Counted from the first letter of the stretch, positions 28,750 to 37,846 are shown. The stretch: DNA of 64,000 bases from Paracidovorax avenae ATCC 19860 (GCF_000176855.2 NC_015138.1:1860001-1924000), one strand, 5' to 3'. Numbers and translations are program-made. Notes: generated by a model from the letters alone, not told the origin.

Positions 28750-29006
28750 CAGCGTGCGCCTTGCGCCACGGAGATGGGCGCCGGGGATGTGCCCGAACCG
28801 ACGGCGGTGGCGACGTCCAGTCCCCCCGCGAGTTCGGTGCGGACCAGCCATTGGCAGATCTGCCGGTGGTCGAGGTCCGGATACAGCTCGCTCAGCATGC
28901 CGATGCGCATCCAGTGCTCCGCCTGGGCATTGATGGAACGGCTCAGCGCGCTTGCGGCGACGCGCAGGTTTTCGTGCATTCGGTCGGAGATCTTGACGAT
29001 GCCCAT
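28749..29006 (-). CDS. ParD-like antitoxin family protein (PF11903-like)
   Basis: 85 residues. The opening MGIVKISDRMHENLRVAASA and SRSINAQAEHWMRIGML fit a ribbon-helix-helix DNA-binding antitoxin of the ParD-like family; this assignment is from memory of the family pattern. A short Gly/Ala/Ser tail follows. An AAGGAAG ribosome site precedes the ATG. It overlaps the start of the methionine aminopeptidase gene by one base, in the position a toxin gene would have. Three phased GTATG repeats upstream could be its own operator. Confidence 0.75.
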   Translation of the reverse strand: MGIVKISDRMHENLRVAASALSRSINAQAEHWMRIGMLSELYPDLDHRQICQWLVRTELAGGLDVATAVGSGTSPAPISVAQGAR

Positions 29007-29017
29007 GGTCTTCCTTT

Positions 29018-29053
29018 GTATGAAACGCAGATGAATTGTATGTATTTCGTATG
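29018..29053. promoter_or_regulatory. Phased GTATG repeats upstream of the ParD-like gene
   Basis: GTATG at 29018-29022, 29038-29042 and 29049-29053, spaced 20 and 11 bases, about two turns and one turn of helix. On the minus strand TACAAT, a fair -10 box, overlaps the middle repeat (plus-strand ATTGTA, 29035-29040), so a bound repressor would cover the promoter. Confidence 0.45.
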
Positions 29054-29092
29054 TTGATGCCCTGAAGCCCTCCTGTGCACCCGCTCGCAGAC

Positions 29093-29107
29093 TGCGGAAA
29101 TTCCGCA
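29093..29107. promoter_or_regulatory. Palindrome TGCGGAA-A-TTCCGCA
   Basis: A 7-bp perfect inverted repeat around one base, lying between the ParD-like gene and the 12-gene operon. It is a likely protein-binding site; which regulator uses it is unknown, since no regulator gene adjoins the operon. Confidence 0.45.
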
Positions 29108-29136
29108 TTCCAAGGGATTGTGCTGAGTCGAAAATA

Positions 29137-29164
29137 TTGCATGTTTTTGTCTAAACGATAAACT
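29137..29164 (+). promoter_or_regulatory. Possible promoter of the 12-gene operon
   Basis: TTGCAT at 29137-29142 and TAAACT at 29159-29164 with a 16-base spacer, within an AT-rich stretch, about 105 bases before the first gene. Confidence 0.45.
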
Positions 29165-29269
29165 TGCGTCAAATTCGGTGGTGAAAGTCTGGTTCGGATG
29201 GCCTGTTTTTTATGCAGGCCACCGGCAGCCTCTTGCCGTTGGCGTCAACGTTCGGTGTGGAGGTGGGCG

Positions 29270-30265
29270 ATGAGAAGGCATTTCTTGCAGCGGGCCTGGG
29301 CGGTCTCTGCGGCCTGGCTGGCCGTGTGCCTGGCGCCTGGCGTGGCGCAGGCGCAACCCGCGGCCGAATGGCCCGCGCGGCCGATCCGCATCGTGGTGCC
29401 CTATCCCCCGGGGACGGGCCCCGACGTGATGGCGCGGCTGGTGTCCGAAGGACTGGCCCGCGAGCTGAAGGCGACCTTCGTCGTGGAGAACAAGCCGGGC
29501 GCCAACGCCATCATCGGCACGGGCGAGGTGGCGAAGGCTCCGGCCGACGGCCACACCTTCCTGCTGGTGGACCGGCTCACGCTGTCGGTGAACCCGCTGC
29601 TCTACAAGCCGCTGCCGTTCGATCCGAAGAAAGACCTCGTGCCGGTCAGCAACATCGCCGACGTGGATCTCTACCTGGTGGTGAGCGCGCGGGTGCCGGC
29701 CGGCGACTTCCGCTCGTTCATCGACTATGCGAAGGCACGACCCGGGCAGGTGCCCTTCGGCACCGGCGGCGTGGGCAGCGTGATGCACCTGAACATGGAG
29801 CTGCTGCAGGCCGGCACGGGCGCGCAGTTCCTGCACGTGCCCTACAAGGCGCTGGCCGAAGTGATCCCGGCGCTGCTCGGCGGGCAGGTGGATGCGACTT
29901 CCGGCGGAGTGGAGGCCCTGCTGCCGCATGTGCGCAAGGGTACGCTGAAGCTGCTCGCGGTGGGGGCGGATGCGCGCACGCCGGTGGCGCCCGACGTGCC
30001 CACGATGGCCGAGGCAGGGGCCCCCGGCATGCTGCTGTCCACCTCGTATTCGCTGCATGCTCGTGCCGGCACGCCGCCCCAGGTGCTGGAGCGCATGCAT
30101 GCGGCGCTGGACAAGGTGCTGTCCGCCCCCGCGCTGCGGACCTGGGCGTCCGACCGCGGGCTGCGGGCCGGTGCATCGTCGCCGCAGGAACTCGACGCCC
30201 GGATCGCGGCCGATGCGGAGCGTGTCGGGCGGCTGGTGCGCGAGCAGCACATCCAGGCGCAGTAG
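29270..30265 (+). CDS. Bug/TctC-family periplasmic solute receptor (fourth copy)
   Basis: 331 residues. Signal peptide from MRRHFLQRAWAVSAAWLAVC to AQA-QPA; mature start WPARPIRIVVPYPPGTGPDV. The start at 29270 is backed by GGAGG six to ten bases upstream; an in-frame upstream reading is not needed. As first gene of the operon it probably binds the operon's substrate or an upstream precursor, likely an acid, in the periplasm. The Pro-rich PYPPGTGPDV loop differs from the AAGG loop of the other three receptors, hinting at a different ligand. Confidence 0.94.
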   Translation: MRRHFLQRAWAVSAAWLAVCLAPGVAQAQPAAEWPARPIRIVVPYPPGTGPDVMARLVSEGLARELKATFVVENKPGANAIIGTGEVAKAPADGHTFLLVDRLTLSVNPLLYKPLPFDPKKDLVPVSNIADVDLYLVVSARVPAGDFRSFIDYAKARPGQVPFGTGGVGSVMHLNMELLQAGTGAQFLHVPYKALAEVIPALLGGQVDATSGGVEALLPHVRKGTLKLLAVGADARTPVAPDVPTMAEAGAPGMLLSTSYSLHARAGTPPQVLERMHAALDKVLSAPALRTWASDRGLRAGASSPQELDARIAADAERVGRLVREQHIQAQ

Positions 30266-30308
30266 CCGGACCGCGCGCCTTCCGATTCTCTCCAAAGGAC
30301 CCAAGACC

Positions 30309-31892
30309 ATGAACCGACTGACCGGCGCGCACGCGCTATGGACCGCGCTCGCCGCCGAAGGGGTGGATACCTGCTTCGCCAACCCCGGCACCACCGAACT
30401 CGACCTCGTGCGTGCGCTGGAGCCCCTGGACGGCATCCGCTGCGTGGTGGGCCTGCAGGAAAACATATGTACCGGCGCTGCCGACGGCTACGGCCGCATG
30501 CTCGGCCGGCCCGCGGCGACGCTGCTGCACCTGGGGCCCGGCTTCGCCAACGGGATCGCGAACCTGCACAACGCGCGGCGTGCGCATACGCCCATCGTCA
30601 ACGTCATCGGCGACCACACGAGCTGGCACCTGCCCTACGACGCGCCGCTGACCTCGGACATCGAATCGCTGGCGCGGCCGGTATCGGGCTGGGTGCGCCG
30701 CATCGGCGGCGTGCAGGAATGCGCGCAGGCCGGCGCGGAGGCGGTGCGCGAGAGCCTGGCGCAGGGCGGGCAGGGCGCCACCCTGATCTTTCCGGCGGAC
30801 TTCCAGGCCGCGGCGCTGCCGGACGCCGTCGCGGGCGTGCCGGCATCCACGCCATCCCCCGCGCCGTCCCGCCCCGCCGAAGAGGGCGCGCCGGACGGCT
30901 ACGACCCTGCGCTGGCCCTGGAGCGTCTGCGTACTGTGGGCCGGGTGGTCTTCCTGCTGGGCGGCGGCGGCGAGCACAGCGGCCTGGGCGCACGCGCCCA
31001 GCGCGCCGCGGCGCGGCTGTGCGGGCAGTTGGGCGCTTCGGCCTATGCCGAGACCTTTCCCGCCCGGTCGGAGCGGGGCCAGGGCCTGCCGGCATTCGAC
31101 CGGCTGCCGTATTTTCCCGAGCCGGCGCGCGCGGTGCTGGATGCGGCGGACCTGGTGGTGCTGGCCGGCGCGCTGCCGCCCATCACGTACTTTGGATATG
31201 CGGGGCATCCGAGCGCGCTGGTGCCGGCGGAGCGGCTGCTGGTGCTCGCAGCGCCGGGCCATGCCGTGGCCGAGCGGCTGGAGCAACTGGCGGATGCGCT
31301 GGGAGCGCCGGCCTACGAGGCTCCGGCGGCAGAGATGCCCGCGATGCCGGAGGGCGAGCTGACGCCTGCGCGCATCGCGGCGGTGCTGGCGCGCGAGCTG
31401 CCGGAGCGCGCCATCGTGTCGGTGGAAGGCGGCACCTGCGGCTATCCGTTCTACGCCGCCTCGGCGGCGGCGCGGCCGCACACCACGCTCACCAACACCG
31501 GCGGCGCGATCGGGCAGGGCCTGCCGGTGGCGCTGGGCGCGGCCATCGCGTGTCCGGACCGTCCGGTGGTGGGACTGCTGTCGGACGGCAGCACGCAATA
31601 CACGGTCCAGGCGCTGTGGTCGCTGGCCCATGAGCAACTGGATGTGGTGGTGCTGATCGCGGCCAACCACCAGTACGCGATCCTGCGCAACGAACTGCGC
31701 CGCGACGGCGGCGTGCTGGGCGCGCGCGCCGAGGCGCTCACGGCGCTGGACCACCCCCGCATCGACTGGGTGGGGCTGGCGCAGTCGTACGGCGTGCCGG
31801 CGGCACGCGTGTCCACGGCCCAGGCGCTGGCCGGCGAGCTGCGCCGCGCGTTCGGGCGCAAGGGGCCGGCGCTGATCGAGATGGCGCTGTGA
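30309..31892 (+). CDS. Thiamine diphosphate-dependent enzyme (acetolactate synthase / benzoylformate decarboxylase family)
   Basis: 527 residues, three domains in the usual order. The N-terminal Pyr domain has the catalytic Glu51 in GLQENICTGAADGYGRM; the C-terminal PP domain has SDGS (Asp426) and Asn453 in ANHQY, 27 apart, which bind Mg and ThDP. The middle domain is degenerate for FAD binding. The family decarboxylates 2-keto acids or condenses the product with another carbonyl. True acetolactate synthase is unlikely, as there is no small subunit. With two aldehyde dehydrogenases later in the operon, decarboxylation of a 2-keto acid to an aldehyde is the best guess. Confidence 0.88.
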   Translation: MNRLTGAHALWTALAAEGVDTCFANPGTTELDLVRALEPLDGIRCVVGLQENICTGAADGYGRMLGRPAATLLHLGPGFANGIANLHNARRAHTPIVNVIGDHTSWHLPYDAPLTSDIESLARPVSGWVRRIGGVQECAQAGAEAVRESLAQGGQGATLIFPADFQAAALPDAVAGVPASTPSPAPSRPAEEGAPDGYDPALALERLRTVGRVVFLLGGGGEHSGLGARAQRAAARLCGQLGASAYAETFPARSERGQGLPAFDRLPYFPEPARAVLDAADLVVLAGALPPITYFGYAGHPSALVPAERLLVLAAPGHAVAERLEQLADALGAPAYEAPAAEMPAMPEGELTPARIAAVLARELPERAIVSVEGGTCGYPFYAASAAARPHTTLTNTGGAIGQGLPVALGAAIACPDRPVVGLLSDGSTQYTVQALWSLAHEQLDVVVLIAANHQYAILRNELRRDGGVLGARAEALTALDHPRIDWVGLAQSYGVPAARVSTAQALAGELRRAFGRKGPALIEMAL

Positions 31893-31950
31893 CGGGGTTC
31901 ATCGGCCGGGGCGCGTGCCGCGGCCTTCCATCCATCCAAAGGAGTGTGCA

Positions 31951-32745
31951 ATGGATCTGAAACTGAAGGGCAAGGTCGCGGTGGTGACCGGAGGCAGCCT
32001 CGGCATCGGCCGGGCGGTGACCGAAGCGCTGGCTGCAGAGGGCGTGCGCGTGGCGATCGTGGCGCGCAGCCAGGGCGCACTGGAGCAGGCGGCGCGCGAG
32101 ATCGGCGAGAAGACGGGCGTGGAGATCCTCGCCGCGCCCGCGGACGTGGGCAGCACCGCGCAGGTGGAGGCGATGATGGCGAAGGTGGCGGCGCATTTCG
32201 GGCGCATCGACATCCTGGTGAACGGCGCGGCCCACCCGGGCGGCCTGGTGCGCAGCGAGATCGAGAACGCCGACCCCGATGGCCTGCTGGAGGACATCAA
32301 CATCAAGGTGGTGGGCTACATGCGTTGCGCCAAGGCGGCTGCGGCGCACATGAGGGAGGGCGGCTTCGGCCGGATCATCAATATCGGCGGGCTCACGGGG
32401 CGCGGCAGCAAGCAGCTCTCGGGCATGCGCAATGTGGCGATCTGCCACCTCACCAAGACGCTGTCGGACCAGCTCGGCCCCTCGGGCATCACGGTGAACG
32501 TGATCCACCCCGGGGTGGTGGAGACGCCGCACATCCACGAGCTCTACGCCAAGGAGGCGCGCCTGCAGGGCCTGACGCCGGAGCAGGTCGAGGCGAACTA
32601 CGCCAAGGCCACGCCGATCCGCCGCGTGCTGCAGCCGCAAGAGATCGCCGACGCGGTGCTGTTCCTCGCTTCCGAGCGCGCCGGCGCGATCACCGGCGAA
32701 TCCATCGCGGTGGATGGCGGCATCACCCGCGGCATCTTCATCTGA
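31951..32745 (+). CDS. Short-chain dehydrogenase/reductase with altered active site
   Basis: 264 residues, Rossmann fold. The cofactor motif TGGSLGIG near residue 14 and the NGAA of strand 4 are good, and the C-terminal ITGESIAVDGG is standard. The catalytic set is not: aligning LSGMRNVAICHLTK with the usual YxxxK helix puts Ser157 in place of Tyr and Asn161 in place of Lys, and the catalytic Ser is Gly in INIGGLTG. The loop before the helix is about three residues shorter than in FabG. So it binds NAD(P) but probably does not do classical SDR chemistry; a different proton relay or a structural role is possible. Ribosome site AAAGGAG. Confidence 0.9.
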   Translation: MDLKLKGKVAVVTGGSLGIGRAVTEALAAEGVRVAIVARSQGALEQAAREIGEKTGVEILAAPADVGSTAQVEAMMAKVAAHFGRIDILVNGAAHPGGLVRSEIENADPDGLLEDINIKVVGYMRCAKAAAAHMREGGFGRIINIGGLTGRGSKQLSGMRNVAICHLTKTLSDQLGPSGITVNVIHPGVVETPHIHELYAKEARLQGLTPEQVEANYAKATPIRRVLQPQEIADAVLFLASERAGAITGESIAVDGGITRGIFI

Positions 32746-32768
32746 ACGCATCCAGGAAGGACCCGATC

Positions 32769-33827
32769 ATGCAGGGAACGATTCTCGTGGGGACGGCCGG
32801 GCAGGGCATCCTGCGCAGCGCGGACGACGGCGCGAGCTGGCACCGCCTCGGCCTGAAGGAGGCCATCGAATTCGACGGCGTGGTGCGCAGCCTGCTGGTG
32901 GATCCGCACGATCCGCAGCGGATCTTCGCGGGCGCGGACGCCGGCATCTGCCTGAGCGAGGATGCGGGCGCGCATTTCCGGCGCCTGGAGTCGCCGGCCA
33001 ACGGCATGCACGTGTGGGCGCTGGCGATCGATCCGCGCGATGCGCGCGTCATCTACGCGGGCACGGGCGCGCCGTCGCGGGCGGTGATGTTCCGCTCGCT
33101 GGACGGTGGCGCCAGCTGGACGCGCCTGCCCATCGAGCTGCCGGAGTTCTGCGCGGGCGTGAACCGCCCCCGCATCCTCGCGATCGCGGTGGACCCGGAC
33201 GACGGCTCCGTCTGGTTCGGCGTGGAAGAAGGCGGCGCCTGGCACAGCACCGACCGCGGCGACACCTGGCGGCGCGTGGACGATGCGGAGAGCGGCATCG
33301 CCAACAGCGACATCCATTGCATTCGCATCCTGCCGGCCGCGGCCGGCCAGCCGAAAACGCACATCATCGCCACGGTCAATTCGGTCTATACGAGCACCGA
33401 GGGGCCGGCCGGGCCCTGGGCCGCGGAGAGTTCCGCCGACCGATTCGACGGCATGTACTACACGCGCATCCTCACGCCGCTGGAAGGCGACCGCGAGGTG
33501 CTGCTGGCGGCCATCGGCGACGGCACGCCGGGCACGCGCACGCAAATCTACCGCTCGCAGGACCGCGGCCGGACCTGGGCCCCGTCGCTGCTGCATGCCG
33601 TGCCCAACTCGACGTTCTGGGCGCTGGGCACGCATGCCGCCGATCCGGACCTCGTGTTCGCGGGCACCAAGTACGGCCATCTCTTCCGCTCCATGGACGG
33701 GGGGCGGAGCTGGTTCAAGGACTGGCGCGATTTCAGCGAGATCACGGCCGTGGCGTGGACCCCTGTCGCCGCCGCCGTGAAGGCCCACCCGAAGTCCACT
33801 CTCGGAGCGAAGCCCCACCATGACTGA
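32769..33827 (+). CDS. Asp-box (BNR-like) beta-propeller protein, cytoplasmic
   Basis: 352 residues built from repeats of the Asp-box type SxDxGxxW: RSADDGASW, SEDAGAHF, RSLDGGASW, STDRGDTW, RSQDRGRTW and RSMDGGRSW. This predicts a six- or seven-bladed propeller like sialidases and Vps10-type proteins. No signal peptide is seen, so it is cytoplasmic, unusual for such folds. No sialidase catalytic Arg triad is evident. It could be a lactonase-like hydrolase or a scaffold of the pathway. It overlaps the next gene by eight bases. Confidence 0.82.
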   Translation: MQGTILVGTAGQGILRSADDGASWHRLGLKEAIEFDGVVRSLLVDPHDPQRIFAGADAGICLSEDAGAHFRRLESPANGMHVWALAIDPRDARVIYAGTGAPSRAVMFRSLDGGASWTRLPIELPEFCAGVNRPRILAIAVDPDDGSVWFGVEEGGAWHSTDRGDTWRRVDDAESGIANSDIHCIRILPAAAGQPKTHIIATVNSVYTSTEGPAGPWAAESSADRFDGMYYTRILTPLEGDREVLLAAIGDGTPGTRTQIYRSQDRGRTWAPSLLHAVPNSTFWALGTHAADPDLVFAGTKYGHLFRSMDGGRSWFKDWRDFSEITAVAWTPVAAAVKAHPKSTLGAKPHHD

Positions 33828-34299
33828 CGCCCAGGCCGGGGTGGTGCGACCCCGCATCCGACGCACCCACCTGTCGCTGTTCGTGACCGACCCGTTCGCC
33901 TCGGCCGCCTGGTACGAGCGCATCCTGGGCATGCAGGAAACCGCCCGGGGCGAGCGCTGGGTGTTCATGAGCTTCGGCCGCAAGCACCACGACATCGCCC
34001 TGATCAAGCCCGAGCCCGGGCAGGTGGTGGGCGGCTGCGCGCTGCAGCACTATGGCCTGGAGATCGAGGGCGACATGGACGAGCTGCGCCGGCTCTACGG
34101 CCAGTTGCTGCGTGCCGGCGTGGAGGTGGTGAAGACCACCGACCACAAGGTGGGCTACGGCCTCTATTTCAACGACCCGGACGGGCACCGCTTCGAATTC
34201 TTCCTGGAGATGGTGCACGACGACGAGGAGGGCAAGCGCGTGCTGCAGGCCCACCACGCGCCCAGCGAGCCGTTCCGGCTCGAGCCGCTGTTCGACTGA
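33820..34299 (+). CDS. VOC-family protein (extradiol dioxygenase/glyoxalase fold)
   Basis: 159 residues. The VOC metal triad is complete: His17 in RTHLSLFV, His77 in LQHYGLEI and Glu126 in HRFEFFLE, matching the His-His-Glu of single-domain type I extradiol dioxygenases. NDPDGHRFEFF is the classical signature near the third ligand. Behind an MhpA-like hydroxylase in the same operon, ring cleavage of a dihydroxylated ring is plausible, though glyoxalase-type isomerisation is possible as well. Starts eight bases before the previous stop. Confidence 0.88.
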   Translation: MTDAQAGVVRPRIRRTHLSLFVTDPFASAAWYERILGMQETARGERWVFMSFGRKHHDIALIKPEPGQVVGGCALQHYGLEIEGDMDELRRLYGQLLRAGVEVVKTTDHKVGYGLYFNDPDGHRFEFFLEMVHDDEEGKRVLQAHHAPSEPFRLEPLFD

Positions 34300-34358
34300 C
34301 GCGGCCCGCGCCGGATTCCGTCCTCCCTTCCATTCCCCTCCATTCCTTCCACACCATC

Positions 34359-34964
34359 ATGACCAAGGCTGCCAATTTCAGCGTCTTCCATATCCGCAAG
34401 TGGTATCTCCAGATCGAGGACACCCTGGCCGGCGAGACCGGTGCGCCCGCGGACGGCGAACCGCTGCGCAAGATCGTCATCGCCGCGTGCCTCCACAACC
34501 CGTTCGCTGGCCGCTACGAGCCGGACCTGTCGTCCTGGATCGATCCTTCCCCGGAGCTGGGCCGCGAGTTCGGCCGCCGCATCCAGGAAGCCGCCGCGGG
34601 CCGCGCGATCGAGAGCTACGGCAAGGCGATCGTGGTGGGCATCGACGGCGAGTACGAGCACGGCAATGCGCTGCTGACCAACCCCGCGGCCAATCCCATC
34701 CGCGACGCCATCGGGGGCGGAAAGTCCTGGGTGCCGTCGTCCGGCAAGCGTGGTGGCCCGGGCACCTCGATCGACATCCCGCTCGCGCACAAGGATGCGT
34801 TGTACGTGCGCTCGCACTACGACACCGTCACTGCGCAGTTCGCGGACGGCCCCAACCGCGACGAGGTGGTGCTGATCTGGGCCTTCGCCACCCGCGGCCG
34901 GCTCAATGCCCGCCTGGGCGGACTGAAAGCCTCGGAAATCCAGGGCCGGGACGGCCTGGTCTGA
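34359..34964 (+). CDS. PF06684-like (amino acid synthesis) family protein
   Basis: 201 residues. The sequence matches my memory of the small family named amino acid synthesis (PF06684), whose Bordetella member has a known structure but no proven reaction. Conserved-looking blocks are FHIRKWYLQIEDT, CLHNPFAGRYEPDLS and GKRGGPGTSIDIPLAHKDAL. No signal peptide or membrane segment. Such genes often sit with amidohydrolases and catabolic enzymes, as here. The function cannot be told from sequence. Confidence 0.7.
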   Translation: MTKAANFSVFHIRKWYLQIEDTLAGETGAPADGEPLRKIVIAACLHNPFAGRYEPDLSSWIDPSPELGREFGRRIQEAAAGRAIESYGKAIVVGIDGEYEHGNALLTNPAANPIRDAIGGGKSWVPSSGKRGGPGTSIDIPLAHKDALYVRSHYDTVTAQFADGPNRDEVVLIWAFATRGRLNARLGGLKASEIQGRDGLV

Positions 34965-34973
34965 GGGCGGGCC

Positions 34974-35834
34974 ATGGAACGGCGCGAACAGGTGATGTCC
35001 CTCCAGGGGCTGCGGTTCCACCTCACCGAGTGGGGCAGCCCGGCGGCCCGGCCCGTGGTGATGCTGCACGGCATCCGCGGCTATGCCGAGACCTTCGCGG
35101 GCCTGGCCGCAGCGCTGCAGCCGGATTTCCGCGTGATCGCCTTCGACCAGCGGGGGCGCGGCCAGACCGACTGGGATCCGGCGGGCAACTACTACACGGA
35201 CACCTACGTGGCCGACCTGGAGGGCATCGTGGATGCGCTGGGCCTGGACGCCTTCGACCTGCTGGGCCATTCGATGGGCGGGATGAACGCCATCGTCTAT
35301 GCGGGCCGGCACCGGGAGCGCGTGCGGCGGCTGGTGATCGAGGATGCCGGCCCGGGCGCCTTCGATGCCAGCGAGGGCGCGACCCGCATCCGCAGGGAGC
35401 TGGCCATGACGCCCGCGTCCTTCCCGGACTGGGAGGCGGCGGCGGACTTCATGCGTGCGCTGCGGCCCACGGTGACCGAGGAGGCACGCCTGCAGCGGCT
35501 GCAGAGCATGCTCTCGCCGCTGCCGCAGGGCGGCTTCACCTGGCGCTACGACCATGCGGGCATCACCGCGACGCGGCTGCATCCCGATCCCACGCGGGCG
35601 GTGGACCTGGAGGCCAGCCTGCGCGCGATCGCGTGCCCCACGCTGGTGGTGCGGGGCGGGCGCTCCGACTACCTGCAGCCGGCCATGGCCGAGCGCATGC
35701 GCGCGCTGAACCCGCGCATCGAGGCCATCGAGATCCCGGATGCCGGGCACTACATCCACGACGACCAGTCGGCGCTTTTCGCGCAGGCGGTGGCCGGATT
35801 CCTGCGGAGCGCGGCGGTCCGCGAAGCCGCCTGA
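34974..35834 (+). CDS. Alpha/beta hydrolase
   Basis: 286 residues. The catalytic triad is visible: nucleophile Ser100 in LLGHSMGGMN, Asp in RGGRSDYLQP, and His in DAGHYIHDD; the oxyanion loop is MLHGIRGYAETF. The short spacing to the previous gene (nine bases) indicates one transcript. Related enzymes cleave C-C bonds of ring-fission products (MhpC/BphD group) or lactones and esters; the position between a VOC protein and a hydroxylase suits the first option. Confidence 0.9.
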   Translation: MERREQVMSLQGLRFHLTEWGSPAARPVVMLHGIRGYAETFAGLAAALQPDFRVIAFDQRGRGQTDWDPAGNYYTDTYVADLEGIVDALGLDAFDLLGHSMGGMNAIVYAGRHRERVRRLVIEDAGPGAFDASEGATRIRRELAMTPASFPDWEAAADFMRALRPTVTEEARLQRLQSMLSPLPQGGFTWRYDHAGITATRLHPDPTRAVDLEASLRAIACPTLVVRGGRSDYLQPAMAERMRALNPRIEAIEIPDAGHYIHDDQSALFAQAVAGFLRSAAVREAA

Positions 35835-35856
35835 TCCACTGAAAAGAAAGAGCCTC

Positions 35857-36153
35857 ATGATCCATGAAATCCGCACCTACACGCTGGTGCCCGGCGGCAC
35901 GCGCGAGTACCTGCGCCTGTACAACGAAGCGGGCCGCGAAGTGCAGACCCGCCTGCTGGGCGGCCTGGTGGCGGTGCTCACGCCGGAGAGCGGCGACCTG
36001 AACCAGCTCATCTACCACTGGGTCTTCGACAGCTACGAGGAGCGCGTGCGCCGCCGCGCCCAACTGATCGCCGACCCGGCCTTCACCGAGTTCCGCAAGT
36101 CGGTGCGCCACCTGCTGGTGAGCCAGGACAGCCGGCTGCTCAGCCCGGCCTGA
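35857..36153 (+). CDS. NIPSNAP family protein
   Basis: 98 residues, a ferredoxin-like small domain. MIHEIRTYTLVPGGTREYL and the later YHWVFDSYEERVRRRAQL are typical of bacterial NIPSNAP proteins. They are frequent in gene clusters for degrading aromatic and other unusual compounds, with no established reaction. Ribosome site AAAAGAAAGAG upstream. Confidence 0.85.
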   Translation: MIHEIRTYTLVPGGTREYLRLYNEAGREVQTRLLGGLVAVLTPESGDLNQLIYHWVFDSYEERVRRRAQLIADPAFTEFRKSVRHLLVSQDSRLLSPA

Positions 36154-36191
36154 ACGGCCCGGGGCGTGTGTCCACGAAAGGCTGCAAGGCA

Positions 36192-37835
36192 ATGACATTT
36201 CCCACTGAAGTCCAGGTCCTCGTCGTCGGCGCGGGGCCGGTCGGGGCCACGATCGCGAACTTGCTGGGCGGCTACGGCGTGTCCGTGCTGGCCGTGGACC
36301 GCAGCCCGCAGGTGCTCGACTATCCGCGCGCGGTCGGGCTCGACGACGAGGCGCTGCGCACCTTCCAGGCGGCGGGCCTCGCAGAGCGCATGCTGCGCGA
36401 CATGATCCAGAACGTGCCCATGCGCATGTACACCGCGTCGCGCCGCTGCTTCGCGGAGATCCTGCCCAGCACGCGCGAGTTCGGCTGGTTCCGGCGCAAT
36501 CTGTTTTCCCAGCCGCTGGGCGAGGCGGTGCTGCGCGAAGGGCTGCAGCGATTTGCGCATGTGCACCTGTGCCTGGAGACGGAGCTGCTGGACCTGCAGC
36601 AGGATGCGCATGGCGTGACTGCGGTGCTGCGCGACGCGCAGGGGGCGGAGCACCGGGTGCGCGCGGGGTACCTGGTCGGATGCGACGGCGGGCGCAGCCG
36701 CGTGCGCGAGGGCATCCTGAAACTGCCTTTCGAGGGGCGCACCCATCCCGCGAAGTGGGTGGTCATCGAGTGCGACCAGGATCCGCTGGACGCGCCCTAC
36801 ACGGCGCTGCACTGCGACCCCGAGCGGCCCTACGTGTGCCTGCGCCTGCCGTACGGCCTGCGCCGCTGGGAATTCATGCTGTTTCCCGGCGAGGACGGCG
36901 AGCAGATGCTGGCTCCGGCCAAGGTGCGCGAACTGCTGGGCCGGCACGTGGCGCGGCCGGAGTCGCTGAACGTGATCCGGGCGCGTGTCTATACCCACAA
37001 CTCGCGCGTGGCGGGATCTTTCGTGGTCGGGCGCGTGTGCCTGGCGGGCGATGCAGCGCACATCACCCCGCCCTGGATCGGCCAGGGGCTGAACGCAGGG
37101 CTGCGCGATGCGTTCAACCTGTCGTGGAAGCTCGCCTGGATCCTGCAGGGGCGCCTGCGCCCCGAGCTGCTCTCGAGCTACCACGACGAACGCCATGCGC
37201 ATGCCAGGGCGATGATCGACCTCGCGGACCTGTTCGGGGCCATGCTGTCGCAGCGCAACCGGGCCCTGGCCTGGCTGCGCGACCGCTTCTTCCTGTCGGT
37301 GCGCAACATCCCGCGGGTGCGCGACTACGTGCTGCAGATGAAGTTCAAGCCCATGCCGCGCTTCACGCGGGGCATTGTGCAGGACAGCGGAGACGCGCGG
37401 CGCGACGAGGTGGTGGGCCGCATGTTCATCCAGCCCGTGGTGGAGTGCGCGCCCGGCCGCCACCAGCGCCTGGACGACGTGGTCGGCCCGCGCTTCGCGG
37501 TGCTGAGCTGGTGCGAGGACGCGCTGGCCGATGCGCCCGCAGAGTTGCTGGAGCAACTGGAACGGCTGGGCTGCGGGCGCTACGTGGCGGTGCGCTCGCG
37601 CGGCGCCGCGGCGGATGCCTGCACGCCGGCCCGCGGAGGACGCATCGAGGACGTGGAGAACACGCTGCATTTCTGGTTCCAGGACCGGGGCGTGGACTGG
37701 GTGCTGATCCGACCCGACCGCTTCGTGGCGGCCGCCGGCCGCCGGGGCGATGCGGTCGCGCAGCTCGCGGCGTTTTGCCAGGCCGTGCTGCCGCCCGTGC
37801 TCCAGCCCCTGGCAGAGCCGGCCCTGCCGGCGTGA
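36192..37835 (+). CDS. FAD-dependent aromatic hydroxylase (MhpA-like)
   Basis: 547 residues, close to the 554 of MhpA. FAD-binding motifs are [15 protein letters not shown] at about 12-26, CDGGRSRVR near residue 160 and [15 protein letters not shown] with Asp287. Class A flavin hydroxylases add one oxygen from O2 to a phenol using NAD(P)H. The likely role is the first attack on a phenolic or enolic substrate of the operon. The ATG at 36192 is preferred over the GTG at 36168, which lacks a ribosome site. Confidence 0.91.
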   Translation: MTFPTEVQVLVVGAGPVGATIANLLGGYGVSVLAVDRSPQVLDYPRAVGLDDEALRTFQAAGLAERMLRDMIQNVPMRMYTASRRCFAEILPSTREFGWFRRNLFSQPLGEAVLREGLQRFAHVHLCLETELLDLQQDAHGVTAVLRDAQGAEHRVRAGYLVGCDGGRSRVREGILKLPFEGRTHPAKWVVIECDQDPLDAPYTALHCDPERPYVCLRLPYGLRRWEFMLFPGEDGEQMLAPAKVRELLGRHVARPESLNVIRARVYTHNSRVAGSFVVGRVCLAGDAAHITPPWIGQGLNAGLRDAFNLSWKLAWILQGRLRPELLSSYHDERHAHARAMIDLADLFGAMLSQRNRALAWLRDRFFLSVRNIPRVRDYVLQMKFKPMPRFTRGIVQDSGDARRDEVVGRMFIQPVVECAPGRHQRLDDVVGPRFAVLSWCEDALADAPAELLEQLERLGCGRYVAVRSRGAAADACTPARGGRIEDVENTLHFWFQDRGVDWVLIRPDRFVAAAGRRGDAVAQLAAFCQAVLPPVLQPLAEPALPA

Positions 37836-37846
37836 AAGATTCCGAG

